Of a DNA stretch of 47,429 nt, positions 40,326-47,352 are shown piece by piece. The DNA comes from a virus, in the IMG/VR virus record IMGVR_UViG_3300031673_000093, positions 1 to 47,429 of that record; one strand, written 5' to 3'. The notes under the pieces were generated by a model. It saw only the letters and a program-made list of their open reading frames with translations. It searched no databases and was not told the DNA's origin. A program made the position numbers and the translations under genes. Within the stretch, counting starts at the first letter, position 1. Every line of letters starts with the position of its first letter.

Positions 40326-42341
40326 TTATTTTAATACTCCAGCAGCAGTTGCAGGTTTTCCTACTGGAGAACCTTCCACTCCCACTTTGGGTGCTTTAAT
40401 CTTTGGTGCTGTAGGTGATTGTGGCATTCCTCCTGGAGCAGCACCAGCAGGTGCAGTCTCTGGAACAGCTTCTTTCTCTTCTTCTTTCCTAAACATCTTA
40501 TTGGGATCTTCTTCCCACACTTCTGCAAACCTTTCTTCAAGCCAATCTGGATTTAATCTTAAACCAAGTTCTAATGCATCCCTTGCCTCTGCACCAAACA
40601 TCAATTTCGACATTTCACTAGATCTTTTATCTTTTGGAACAATATTTATCACCCAAGTTAATTTTACAGACTGAATCTCTTTAGGACTCAAAGCTATTAT
40701 TCTAACCGGCATTCCAATTTTCTTCTTCATTCTATCTTCCATACTCATCAGTTCCTCAGAACTTGGCATCTCTTTTGTAGGAATAGTTAATCTAATCCCT
40801 TGCCCTTCTTCTCCAATATTCCTCTTCCTTGAGACGATCCTATATCTATTCTTCAATGCTTTCCTTGCCTCATCAACTTGAGTATCAATAGGACTAAACC
40901 AATTCTCAAGCAAAATCATTAATCGCTTACTTGCAAGTTTCTTTTCAAGCAAGGTAGCTGCCAGAATAAGGATCCCCATCATTATCCTTGCCTGTCTCTG
41001 AAGTTCTACAATCTGTGTTGCTGTAGGTTTTGCTCCTGCTTCCCTCGCTCCTGTAAAGGTCTGAGAAGCTGTATTAGAATCAATCGATCTCATTATCTCC
41101 TGCACAATATTAAACTCTCCAGTGGTTACTCCTTGAACTTCTTTGTCTGAAACTGGAACCAGAGTATTCGCTTCTATCCCACGAGTAATCTTACCAGGCA
41201 TAAACACTGATTTCGAAATCACTCTTCCTGATAAATTCAGATAAGGAGGAGCAAACGATTTCTGTGTTTTAAGAACTGCCAACTTCATCATCTCATCAAA
41301 GATTGCTACCAGATTCTTATTCTTAAAGATAAATGATTTACCATAAGCAAAATCAAATCTAATTGGCTCTAAATTCTGTTGAACAATTGAATACTCACCA
41401 TGACCCCAAGGAAACGGATATCCCATTGGAAGCATTAGAACTCCATTTAAAATAATCTGAAATTCATTGTTCGGCTTGTCTTGATACTTGATTACTTCTA
41501 CCTGATTCTTATCAGCATCTCCAGTTAATCTCCAACTATTATTAATCATTTCTTCTGAACCTGACCCTGTGAATGATTGTTTATCTCTTGAAACAAATTC
41601 CCACCTTTCCCAGCTTCCATAAATCTGTTCAGCTTCTGTCCTATTTATTATCCTTACTGTAAACTGATAGGGTTGATTCTCATTATCATAAATCCTGAGA
41701 TCTCCTAAATAAACAGAAAGGAGAGAAAGGATCCTCCTTCTTGGTTGTCCCAGCCCTAGGATTCTCTTAGTTTTCCACACTACTCCCTTTATCATTCCCA
41801 GAAACCCTTTACTTATCTTCTTAGAAACTTCCCATTTCTGTTCCCACAATTCTTCTAAGAACACTGTTCCTTGTTTCAACATCTCATACTGCCTCAACAT
41901 CTTCTGTTCTTCATCACCTTCCAATTCTTCTGTCTTATCGATGATGTCTTCCATAGCATTGCCCAACACATTGATAGGAACTTCATTCTTGTTAAATGCT
42001 GAAATGTCAGGTTTAAGATTTAAACCCTGATACGAAGAAAGAAAAGCCATCATTTTTGTTCTCAATGTTCCTGATTGGTAAACAACATCTTGCTTATTCT
42101 TCGTTGCTTTAAGAACAGTATTAGCAGATCTTTCATTCGCTTCATAATATTGGCTTAGAGAAAGATTGTCAAACTCCTCAAACGATTGTTCTCTTGCTAA
42201 TTTGGCTGACTCCAAACGCTTCTGGAGATTACCAATATAAGTTTTCTCCTCATCTGAATAATCAGGAATTTTAATAATCTTTTCCTCCTTCTTCTCTAAT
42301 ATACTTCCTTTTTCAACTTTTAGTGGTTTTAACTCTGGCAT
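40326..42341 (-). CDS. Portal protein
   Basis: A 671-residue protein, within the range of podovirus portals (600-750). It is helical at the start (TYIGNLQKRLESAKLAREQS), has a middle stretch of strands with NRTEAEQIYGSWERW, then a long helix region with NLVAIFDEMMKLAVLKTQ and TQIVELQRQARIMMGILIL (about 440-460), typical of the portal stem. The C-terminal part is Pro/Gly/Ala-rich. It sits next to the large terminase gene in the expected packaging order. Confidence 0.75.
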   Translation of the reverse strand: MPELKPLKVEKGSILEKKEEKIIKIPDYSDEEKTYIGNLQKRLESAKLAREQSFEEFDNLSLSQYYEANERSANTVLKATKNKQDVVYQSGTLRTKMMAFLSSYQGLNLKPDISAFNKNEVPINVLGNAMEDIIDKTEELEGDEEQKMLRQYEMLKQGTVFLEELWEQKWEVSKKISKGFLGMIKGVVWKTKRILGLGQPRRRILSLLSVYLGDLRIYDNENQPYQFTVRIINRTEAEQIYGSWERWEFVSRDKQSFTGSGSEEMINNSWRLTGDADKNQVEVIKYQDKPNNEFQIILNGVLMLPMGYPFPWGHGEYSIVQQNLEPIRFDFAYGKSFIFKNKNLVAIFDEMMKLAVLKTQKSFAPPYLNLSGRVISKSVFMPGKITRGIEANTLVPVSDKEVQGVTTGEFNIVQEIMRSIDSNTASQTFTGAREAGAKPTATQIVELQRQARIMMGILILAATLLEKKLASKRLMILLENWFSPIDTQVDEARKALKNRYRIVSRKRNIGEEGQGIRLTIPTKEMPSSEELMSMEDRMKKKIGMPVRIIALSPKEIQSVKLTWVINIVPKDKRSSEMSKLMFGAEARDALELGLRLNPDWLEERFAEVWEEDPNKMFRKEEEKEAVPETAPAGAAPGGMPQSPTAPKIKAPKVGVEGSPVGKPATAAGVLK

Positions 42342-42353
42342 TGTTATATATTT

Positions 42354-43721
42354 TTATAATTCACCAAATGGATTAATGGGATCAAACTGTGGCTCTTGCT
42401 CTCTCTTTTCCTCCTGAATATCCACTCTGTCTTCATACGCTCTCTTATTCCCTTGTGGATTCAATAATAGATCTTTTACTCCTAGAGCTAACATCCTGAT
42501 AGCATCTGCAGCATGGGATGACCAGTCATGGACAGGATGCTGCTTAAATTCTTGTCTCTTTTCATCATACTCTTTGTGATAATTCATAAGAGCATCTATT
42601 CCCTGCTTGCATTTATTCTTGTCAAACCAGCACCTATTGAATATCCTTCTTGCTGCATCAATTCCTTCTTCTAATGGGAAATTGGGAACAACTTGAAAAT
42701 TAATACCTAACTTCCTTGCTGTCTCTAATCGAGATTTGCCTGTTGTTAACTCTCTAACCTTGATATCATGGGGAGCATAATGTCTGTCATATAAATACTT
42801 TCTGTCTTGCATTACCTTAACATAATGAACTAAACTTTCTCCTGACGACTCATAATAATCAATCAATCTGAAAGTATCACCATGAACCTGAAAGAACCAG
42901 ATTGCCATTGAATCTCCTATTCCAAGATCCCAAGCAGTATTCACTTTTAAATTATAATCATAGGGAACATCTGTAACTCTTCCCTCTGTAATTGCTCTCT
43001 GCAAATATCTCCCATAATAAGAACCTGACATTGCTCCTTCAAAAGAACAATAATACTCTTGCTGTATAAGATCTTCATCCATTCCTTCCTTCCTTTCTTT
43101 CTCAACATCTTCTGGTGTTATTACTGGAGATCCATCTGGCCTCTTAGTATTATCAACAGTTAGCAATTCACAGAACCAATCTGAATTAAGTTGAGCCATA
43201 TTATATAATTCATATCCATGATTGTGTCCTCTCGGAGTGTATAAGAACAATGCCCATCCTCCATTTTCCCTCAGAATTGGTCTTATGAAATCCCATGCTT
43301 GAGGATTCTGCAGAGCATATTCTGAGAATACTGCCCCTACAGGATTTGTTCCAACAATTGCATCAATGTTATCTGTCCCTATTATTTGAAATAAAGAACT
43401 GTTCTTAAATCTTATTTTCATCTCTGATTCATTCGGTTTCCCAGCAATCAAATCTCTTGGAAAGTGGTCAAGGAATCTCATTCCACTTTTGTCAATACCA
43501 TCCCAGATAATCTTCTTCCCTTGAGAATATGTTGGCATAAAGTAATAATAAATCCCTTTCTTTTGCCACATCCTCTTAATCATGTAATTCAAGCCGGTCT
43601 TATCTTTACCTGCTCTTCTGTGCCAGACACATACTCCTCTCTTGATTCCTGAATCTAAAGCATCTAAAACTGGTAGTTGGTATTGTCTCGGGATAAACTT
43701 GTAAGGTATAGTAATCTGCAT
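42354..43721 (-). CDS. Terminase large subunit
   Basis: A 455-residue protein. The Walker A-like motif is VWHRRAGKDKT (about 32-42), Walker B AVFSEYA (about 130-136), and the coupling motif LYTPRGHNHG. The C-terminal nuclease has NTAWDLGIGDSMAIWFF (with a conserved metal-binding Asp) and HAADAIRML (near 410). It packages DNA into the prohead and cuts it. The start lies 12 bp after the 3' arm of the structured RNA in the gap. Confidence 0.92.
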   Translation of the reverse strand: MQITIPYKFIPRQYQLPVLDALDSGIKRGVCVWHRRAGKDKTGLNYMIKRMWQKKGIYYYFMPTYSQGKKIIWDGIDKSGMRFLDHFPRDLIAGKPNESEMKIRFKNSSLFQIIGTDNIDAIVGTNPVGAVFSEYALQNPQAWDFIRPILRENGGWALFLYTPRGHNHGYELYNMAQLNSDWFCELLTVDNTKRPDGSPVITPEDVEKERKEGMDEDLIQQEYYCSFEGAMSGSYYGRYLQRAITEGRVTDVPYDYNLKVNTAWDLGIGDSMAIWFFQVHGDTFRLIDYYESSGESLVHYVKVMQDRKYLYDRHYAPHDIKVRELTTGKSRLETARKLGINFQVVPNFPLEEGIDAARRIFNRCWFDKNKCKQGIDALMNYHKEYDEKRQEFKQHPVHDWSSHAADAIRMLALGVKDLLLNPQGNKRAYEDRVDIQEEKREQEPQFDPINPFGEL

Positions 43722-43732
43722 TGTTATGTTTG

Positions 43733-43888
43733 TAAGTGGGACAGAGATTACTCTCTGCTGAATAAATCCACTTCGGCTGACTTATCTATACACCATTCAA
43801 GTCATTTAACTGAGGATAGCACGAATATGACAAGGGAAGAAATTCTAAAAAAACCCCTTTGGTGACAACTCAGCACCTCGCCCACTTA
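43733..43888 (-). ncRNA. Candidate structured RNA filling the gap between the terminase genes
   Basis: The 167-bp gap holds a consistent nested set of pairs. P1: TAAGTGGG (43733-43740) with CCCACTTA (43881-43888). Inside it are a 6-bp hairpin CAGAGA/TCTCTG (43742-43757) with a GUAA tetraloop on the transcript, a 6-bp hairpin TGACTT (43778-43783)/AAGTCA (43799-43804), and a 5-bp stem CTGAG (43810-43814)/CTCAG (43869-43873) that encloses CAAGGG (43831-43836) with CCCCTTTG (43854-43861). P1 starts one base after the small-terminase stop. A packaging-RNA-like role is only a hypothesis. Confidence 0.55.
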
Positions 43889-44164
43889 TTATCCCGATTT
43901 GTCCTTTACTGAATCTTTAAAAGTTATAATACTTACTTGAATTGGTTCTCCTTCTGCACCGGTATGCTCTAAGCTTTGCTTAGGCAAACCATCAAGCATT
44001 TTCCAAAGCAGATCTCTCATCTTTATGTCTTTTAAATAATACTTACACAACTCTTCAAACTTTTCTGGATTCTCCTTTAAATATTCTTGTATCCATCCCT
44101 TGATACTAGGACCTTTAGGTCTGCCTTTCCTGTTTATATTAGGATCACCTTTTGCAAATGCCAT
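43889..44164 (-). CDS. Terminase small subunit-like protein
   Basis: I start at the ATG at 44164 (91 residues); the upstream position 44185 would be a TTG start. It begins MAFAKGDPNINRKGRPKG, the KG-x-P-N-x-x-GRPKG motif of DUF5681 and terS-like proteins. Then come helices: KGWIQEYLKENPEKFEELC. Located directly before the large terminase gene. It would bind phage DNA and start packaging. Confidence 0.7.
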   Translation of the reverse strand: MAFAKGDPNINRKGRPKGPSIKGWIQEYLKENPEKFEELCKYYLKDIKMRDLLWKMLDGLPKQSLEHTGAEGEPIQVSIITFKDSVKDKSG

Positions 44165-44218
44165 TGTTTTATTGCTGTTTAACAATTAATCTCTCTTGAA
44201 TCATAATTTATTTATAAT

Positions 44219-44247
44219 AAAAAAATCCCGGTATTAAAAAACTGGGA
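44219..44247 (-). terminator. Rho-independent terminator after the 174-residue gene
   Basis: On the transcript, TCCCAGT pairs with ACCGGGA (7 bp, one G-U; window 44226-44232 and 44241-44247), followed by a run of T read from 44225 down to 44219. It overlaps the stop codon of the gene it ends. It separates the initiator operon from terminase, so packaging genes probably have another promoter. Confidence 0.7.
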
Positions 44248-44758
44248 CTACACTCTCTATTGCTTCTTTTTCTCTCTTCTTGGCCATCTCTCTTCTCCAT
44301 CTTAATTCATTGAAAGCACTCCACTTCTTCTGCAATTCAGTAAAAAGAATAGGATCAACCACTGAATAATTAGCAATCCACACATTATCTGAAGTTGGTT
44401 TCTTATTTGTGTCTCCTTTAATCTTTATTGCTCCTAATTCCTGAAACCATAGAAGATGAATAAATGTTCTATCTTTCCAATTACACAGAGTAGAATGCTC
44501 TTTCAAATATCCTTTAAAATCTTTCTCAAACTGCTTGATTATTTCTACTTGAACTGGATTATCTAAATCATATCTCTTTCCAGTATTGTCCTCACCAAAT
44601 ATCTCACCAAATCCTGAAATATCTCTGCTCTTAAAACTTTCAGATTCAGTATCAATCATCACAGGAAGTGTTCCAGCAATCCATTGTTCCTTAAGCTGTT
44701 TAGCTTTCTCATTGTCTATTGCAATTGGAAGACGTGCTCGTAAAAATATTTTAGCCAT
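44234..44758 (-). CDS. Unknown protein in the initiator operon
   Basis: A 174-residue protein opening MAKIFLRARLPIAIDNEKAK, then strands (AGTLPVMIDTESESF) and helices with FIHLLWFQELGAIKIKG and a KPTSDNVWIANYSVVD phrase. The Lys-rich C-terminus ends in SVVPVF. Not recognised. Its position after the replication protein suggests replication or control of it. Confidence 0.5.
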   Translation of the reverse strand: MAKIFLRARLPIAIDNEKAKQLKEQWIAGTLPVMIDTESESFKSRDISGFGEIFGEDNTGKRYDLDNPVQVEIIKQFEKDFKGYLKEHSTLCNWKDRTFIHLLWFQELGAIKIKGDTNKKPTSDNVWIANYSVVDPILFTELQKKWSAFNELRWRREMAKKREKEAIESVVPVF

Positions 44759-44762
44759 AAAT

Positions 44763-45539
44763 TTATAGTTTTAATACTTTTGGCTTATTATTAATCTTCG
44801 AAAGATAGAATGGAAGCTTTATCCGAACAGTTCTTATAGTCCAATTCTCCATCCATTCTTCACCACTCGCAGCTAACCACTTCATACAACCAATTATTTC
44901 CTCCGGCTTCCTCCTGCTCATAAGCATTGTCTTAATAGTCTGCATAACTGGATCAAACTCTGCTCCCTGTAACTCTATCTCTCTGAGATGCTGGTATGTC
45001 TTTAAAATCACATCATAAACCTCTTTCTTATAAGAAATCTTATCTCTGGTTGGCTTGTCCAACCCTCTATCTTTAGATAGAGGTATTGTATTGTTAACTG
45101 TATTGTTATAATTAGAAGACCGACCACCCCCACAAACAGAAGACCGAGCTATCGTGCTTCTGTCTTTTATAGAAGTGTCTTTGACAATCTTTCTATTTTT
45201 ATCAATCTTTTGTCCAAATATCTTAAATGCTTTATAAACTATAAATATCAATCCGTATGGAGTTCTTTCAGTTTTGATATAATTTCCTTTCCTTAGTAAC
45301 TTAATCCATTCTACATATGTGGTTCTTGAAATAGGAATCTCTTTTTTAAATTCTTCAAATTTTACAGGTCGTCCTCCAAGAACCTTTCCTTCACCTTTTT
45401 CTTCATCAATAATTGTCATCTTATCCAGCAGCCACATAAATAGCCAAACAGTTCCCATATCTCTGTCTCCACCCATTGCCTTAAAATGTTTCGGATCTAA
45501 AAGTCCATTTTTTATTGTTATATAAAATCCTTTCATCAT
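44763..45539 (-). CDS. Replication initiator-like protein (winged helix, DnaD/O-like)
   Basis: I start at the ATG at 45539, giving 258 residues (a GTG at 45593 would add 18 unlike residues). The N-terminal part, FYITIKNGLLDPKHF then MGTVWLFMWLLDKMTI, and PISRTTYVEWIKLLRKGNYI, with RTPYGLIFIVYK, form a winged-helix replication-protein domain. The C-terminal part has YQHLREIELQGAEFDPV and ENWTIRTVRIKLPFYLSK, typical of phage replication organisers. Start codons lie in a 12-bp inverted repeat and a GAAAGAAG site lies in the loop. The upstream region holds promoters and operators. Confidence 0.65.
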   Translation of the reverse strand: MMKGFYITIKNGLLDPKHFKAMGGDRDMGTVWLFMWLLDKMTIIDEEKGEGKVLGGRPVKFEEFKKEIPISRTTYVEWIKLLRKGNYIKTERTPYGLIFIVYKAFKIFGQKIDKNRKIVKDTSIKDRSTIARSSVCGGGRSSNYNNTVNNTIPLSKDRGLDKPTRDKISYKKEVYDVILKTYQHLREIELQGAEFDPVMQTIKTMLMSRRKPEEIIGCMKWLAASGEEWMENWTIRTVRIKLPFYLSKINNKPKVLKL

Positions 45540-45580
45540 CTGACTTCTTTCTGATAGAGAGGTGGTAGCAGATGATGAAA
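45531..45580 (-). promoter_or_regulatory. 12-bp perfect inverted repeat that buries the initiator start codon
   Basis: TTTCATCATCTG (45531-45542) pairs with CAGATGATGAAA (45569-45580) around a 26-base loop. The 45539 and 45536 ATGs are within the stem, while the GAAAGAAG ribosome-site-like sequence is in the loop (45545-45552). Opening or binding of this hairpin would switch initiator translation. It could also be a DNA operator. Confidence 0.6.
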
Positions 45581-45626
45581 TAATTCCCACCACCCCACCA
45601 TCAGGAAAAAGTGAATTAGATTATTT

Positions 45627-45637
45627 AGTTATCAACC
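45627..45637. promoter_or_regulatory. Operator box 1 (degenerate): AGTTATCAACC
   Basis: Reverse-strand reading GGTTGATAACT, one base off the AGTTGATAACT consensus. It lies 10 bp downstream of the -10-like box of the initiator promoter, covering the probable start of transcription. Confidence 0.5.
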
Positions 45638-45646
45638 ACTAACTTA

Positions 45647-45675
45647 ATTATCGTTCTTATCAAGAAAAAAGAAAA
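45647..45675 (-). promoter_or_regulatory. Candidate promoter of the initiator operon
   Basis: Reverse-strand GATAAT (45647-45652) as -10, a weak TTTTCT at 17-bp distance (45670-45675), and TTGACC a further 2 bp upstream. The upstream sequence resembles the forward promoter at 46004-46032. Expected start is near 45640, at operator box 1. Confidence 0.5.
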
Positions 45676-45683
45676 GGGGTCAA

Positions 45684-45696
45684 ACAGTTGATAACT
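45684..45696. promoter_or_regulatory. Operator box 2: ACAGTTGATAACT
   Basis: Exact copy of the dyad AGTT-gat-AACT with ACA in front. It lies just upstream of the initiator promoter. Confidence 0.6.
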
Positions 45697-45705
45697 TTTC
45701 TTGGC

Positions 45706-45924
45706 TTATAATTGTATTTTTTTAGAATTGTCTCCACAATGCCATCCAAATTCCCAGCCACAATGACAAATATTCTCTTTTTTGTGAGTTAAACATTTTT
45801 GACAAGACAGAAACAAGTCTCTTCCTGGATACTGGTTTAAGTGAATTTTAAAAGGAATAAGTTCGCAACCTTTTTCTTCAGAATGGAAATGTTTTGATTT
45901 CTGATTCATTTGAAAATCTGTCAC
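45706..45924 (-). CDS. Small Cys/His-rich protein
   Basis: A 72-residue protein with a GTG start at 45924; an ATG at 45909 is an alternative. It carries Cys and His in the order CEL, then LFLSCQKCLTHKK and NICHCGWEFGWHCGDN, probably binding two metal ions. The promoter at 45943-45971 gives a very short leader. It is the first gene of the divergent region. A regulator or host-takeover protein is plausible. Confidence 0.6.
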   Translation of the reverse strand: MTDFQMNQKSKHFHSEEKGCELIPFKIHLNQYPGRDLFLSCQKCLTHKKENICHCGWEFGWHCGDNSKKIQL

Positions 45925-45942
45925 ACATCTATGTCTGTATTA

Positions 45943-45971
45943 ATTATAGCTTTTCCAAGAAGAAGAGTCAA
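45943..45971 (-). promoter_or_regulatory. Sigma-70-type promoter of the Cys/His-rich gene
   Basis: TTGACT (reverse, 45966-45971), exactly 17 bp, then TATAAT (45943-45948): near-perfect consensus. Operator box 3 lies 9 bp upstream of the -35. Expected start is near 45936. Confidence 0.8.
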
Positions 45972-45980
45972 GAGTGCTAA

Positions 45981-45993
45981 ACAGTTGATAACT
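45981..45993. promoter_or_regulatory. Operator box 3: ACAGTTGATAACT
   Basis: Exact copy, between the divergent promoters, 9 bp from the reverse -35 and 10 bp from the -35-like region of the first forward promoter. It may coordinate both. Confidence 0.6.
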
Positions 45994-46003
45994 TTTTGAC
46001 TCC

Positions 46004-46032
46004 TTTTCTTTTTTCTGAAAATGGAGTATAAT
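46004..46032 (+). promoter_or_regulatory. Candidate forward promoter 1
   Basis: TATAAT at 46027-46032, with weak TTTTCT (46004-46009) at 17 bp and TTGACT (45996-46001) at 25 bp. Box 4 begins 8 bp after the -10, over the start. Confidence 0.55.
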
Positions 46033-46040
46033 GAAAGCAG

Positions 46041-46053
46041 ACAGTTGATAACT
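46041..46053. promoter_or_regulatory. Operator box 4: ACAGTTGATAACT
   Basis: Exact copy, 8 bp downstream of the first forward -10 box. Binding here would block transcription. Confidence 0.6.
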
Positions 46054-46079
46054 CTGAAATTCCTGTTTAAAATGACCCC

Positions 46080-46108
46080 TTGACTTTATTTTGTAAAAGA
46101 GCTATAAT
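46080..46108 (+). promoter_or_regulatory. Forward promoter 2, strong sigma-70 consensus
   Basis: TTGACT (46080-46085), 17 bp, TATAAT (46103-46108), then GAAAGCA and box 5. Start expected near 46115. It drives the gene at 46178 and probably the whole forward unit through the circle. Confidence 0.85.
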
Positions 46109-46115
46109 GAAAGCA

Positions 46116-46130
46116 ACAGTTGATAACTGT
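46116..46130. promoter_or_regulatory. Operator box 5: perfect palindrome ACAGTT-gat-AACTGT
   Basis: Perfect 15-base dyad directly on the predicted start of forward promoter 2. It is the most symmetrical copy and probably the highest-affinity site of the set. Confidence 0.65.
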
Positions 46131-46138
46131 CATTAACA

Positions 46139-46149
46139 AAAGGTCGAAG
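46139..46149 (+). promoter_or_regulatory. AAAGGTCGAAG motif upstream of the KOW-like gene
   Basis: Exact copy, ending 28 bp before the ATG at 46178, downstream of forward promoter 2. If that promoter is used, the motif lies in the leader RNA, which leaves open whether it acts in DNA or RNA. Confidence 0.45.
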
Positions 46150-46177
46150 TTTAATTAACTAATTAATTAAAATAATT

Positions 46178-46876
46178 ATGAAATTTAAAGTTGGAGACAG
46201 GGTGAGATTGATTGAAAAGGACAATTGGTGTGATGGATTAACTGTAGGAGACCCTTATACTGTTTCACAAACAGGTAGTGGTATTCGGATAAAAGAGCAG
46301 TCAAGATTGGCTAATATGTCTGCACCAGGTTATTGGATTAGTGAAGATTGTTTTGAATTTATTTCTTCCTCTCCTCATATCCGTAAAGTAATAGTAAAAG
46401 TTCCTACTAAAGAAGATTGGATAGCAGTGGTTAAGCAGGCAATAAAAGATGGATGTGAAAAATGGGGTGAAAGTGGAGAACAATGGGACAGCCATAGAGA
46501 AAAAACATGTATTCGGATAGATGAAGATGGATCTCTCCATTATGGAACAAAAGGAGTGTCTTATGGACAGACCGACTATCTAAATTATCTTCGTCTCACC
46601 ACACAAGAATATCTTAATAAATTTAAACAAACCTCTGACGAAAAACCAAATAAGCAGAGGAAAATTAAAATGAAACTCAATATAATGATGAAAAAAATCT
46701 TTGATAAGGACATAAAAACTCTTATCAAGGCAGATTTTATTGACGGTGATTTAGAGTTCACCGAAACAGGGAAAGAAGCATTATTTGCTGTTCTCTTTGA
46801 ATTAAACAAAGAAGCATTAGTTGTACTTGCTCAAGAAAAAATCCAAGAGGAAGAGAAAGAAAGAGGACGAAGATAA
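46178..46876 (+). CDS. KOW/SH3-like early protein (allele B)
   Basis: A 232-residue protein. The N-terminus (MKFKVGDRVRLIEKDNW, then GDPYTVS) is a small SH3-like barrel as in KOW or ribosomal proteins. The middle has VPTKEDWIAVVKQAIKDGCEKW and ENCI-like strands; the end is a helical domain that differs from the left-end allele. It is the first gene after forward promoter 2 and the operators, so it is expressed early. Its function is unknown. About the first two-thirds are shared between alleles. Confidence 0.65.
   Translation: MKFKVGDRVRLIEKDNWCDGLTVGDPYTVSQTGSGIRIKEQSRLANMSAPGYWISEDCFEFISSSPHIRKVIVKVPTKEDWIAVVKQAIKDGCEKWGESGEQWDSHREKTCIRIDEDGSLHYGTKGVSYGQTDYLNYLRLTTQEYLNKFKQTSDEKPNKQRKIKMKLNIMMKKIFDKDIKTLIKADFIDGDLEFTETGKEALFAVLFELNKEALVVLAQEKIQEEEKERGRR
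46573..46664. repeat. 92-bp direct repeat, right copy
   Basis: Identical to 1-92. It falls inside the KOW-like gene and marks where the two alleles start to differ. Confidence 0.9.
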
Positions 46877-46881
46877 AAAAT

Positions 46882-47346
46882 ATGCCTACAGGAGTATATA
46901 AAAGAAACAAAAAAGAATTGAGACGATTAAAGAAACAAGCATTTCAGAAAGGATGTATTCCTTGGAACAAAGACAAAAAATTGACAGAATATCCTCAAAT
47001 AGGTTTCCAAAAAGGACAATCTTCATGGAATAGAGATAGACATTGGTCAAAAAAGACCAGAAGAAAAATGGGAAAAGCCAAAGAAGGACTAAGAGATGAA
47101 GCAACAAATCGTTGGAAAGGAGATAAAGCTGGAAAAGGACCAATGCACGGATGGGTTTATAGACACAAAGGAAAACCCAAAGTTTGTGAGCATTGTGGAA
47201 TAACTTGTAAAGAAAGAAAGTTAGCTTGGGCAAATAAAGACCATAAATACAGAAGAAAGTTAGAGGATTATATGTCTCTTTGTTATCCTTGTCATAAAAA
47301 GTACGATTTAAAAAGGTCGAAGAATAATAAAAAATTAAATAGATAA
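46882..47346 (+). CDS. HNH homing endonuclease with NUMOD3-like motifs
   Basis: A 154-residue protein. The N-terminal half has repeated FQKGCIPWNKDK and FQKGQSSWNRDRHWSKKT motifs, then RRKMGKAKEG, as in NUMOD3 DNA-binding modules. The C-terminal HNH part has VCEHCGITCKERKLAWANKDH and LEDYMSLCYPCHKKYD, with the two zinc-type Cys pairs and the N-x-D-H centre. It occurs only in the right-hand allele and lies 5 bp after the KOW-like stop, so it is a mobile insertion. Confidence 0.85.
   Translation: MPTGVYKRNKKELRRLKKQAFQKGCIPWNKDKKLTEYPQIGFQKGQSSWNRDRHWSKKTRRKMGKAKEGLRDEATNRWKGDKAGKGPMHGWVYRHKGKPKVCEHCGITCKERKLAWANKDHKYRRKLEDYMSLCYPCHKKYDLKRSKNNKKLNR
47312..47322 (+). promoter_or_regulatory. AAAGGTCGAAG motif in the right-hand allele
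   Basis: It overlaps the end of the HNH gene and stands exactly 41 bp before the ParB-like ATG at 47353, as the motif at 300 does before 341, although the bases between are different. Confidence 0.5.
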
Positions 47347-47352
47347 ACTATC

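Noticed and set aside
45684-46128. AGTTGATAACT dyads as DnaA boxes
   Set aside because: TTATCAACT differs from the TTATNCACA consensus at the key positions, and the placement over promoters suits operators better. An origin function is not excluded.
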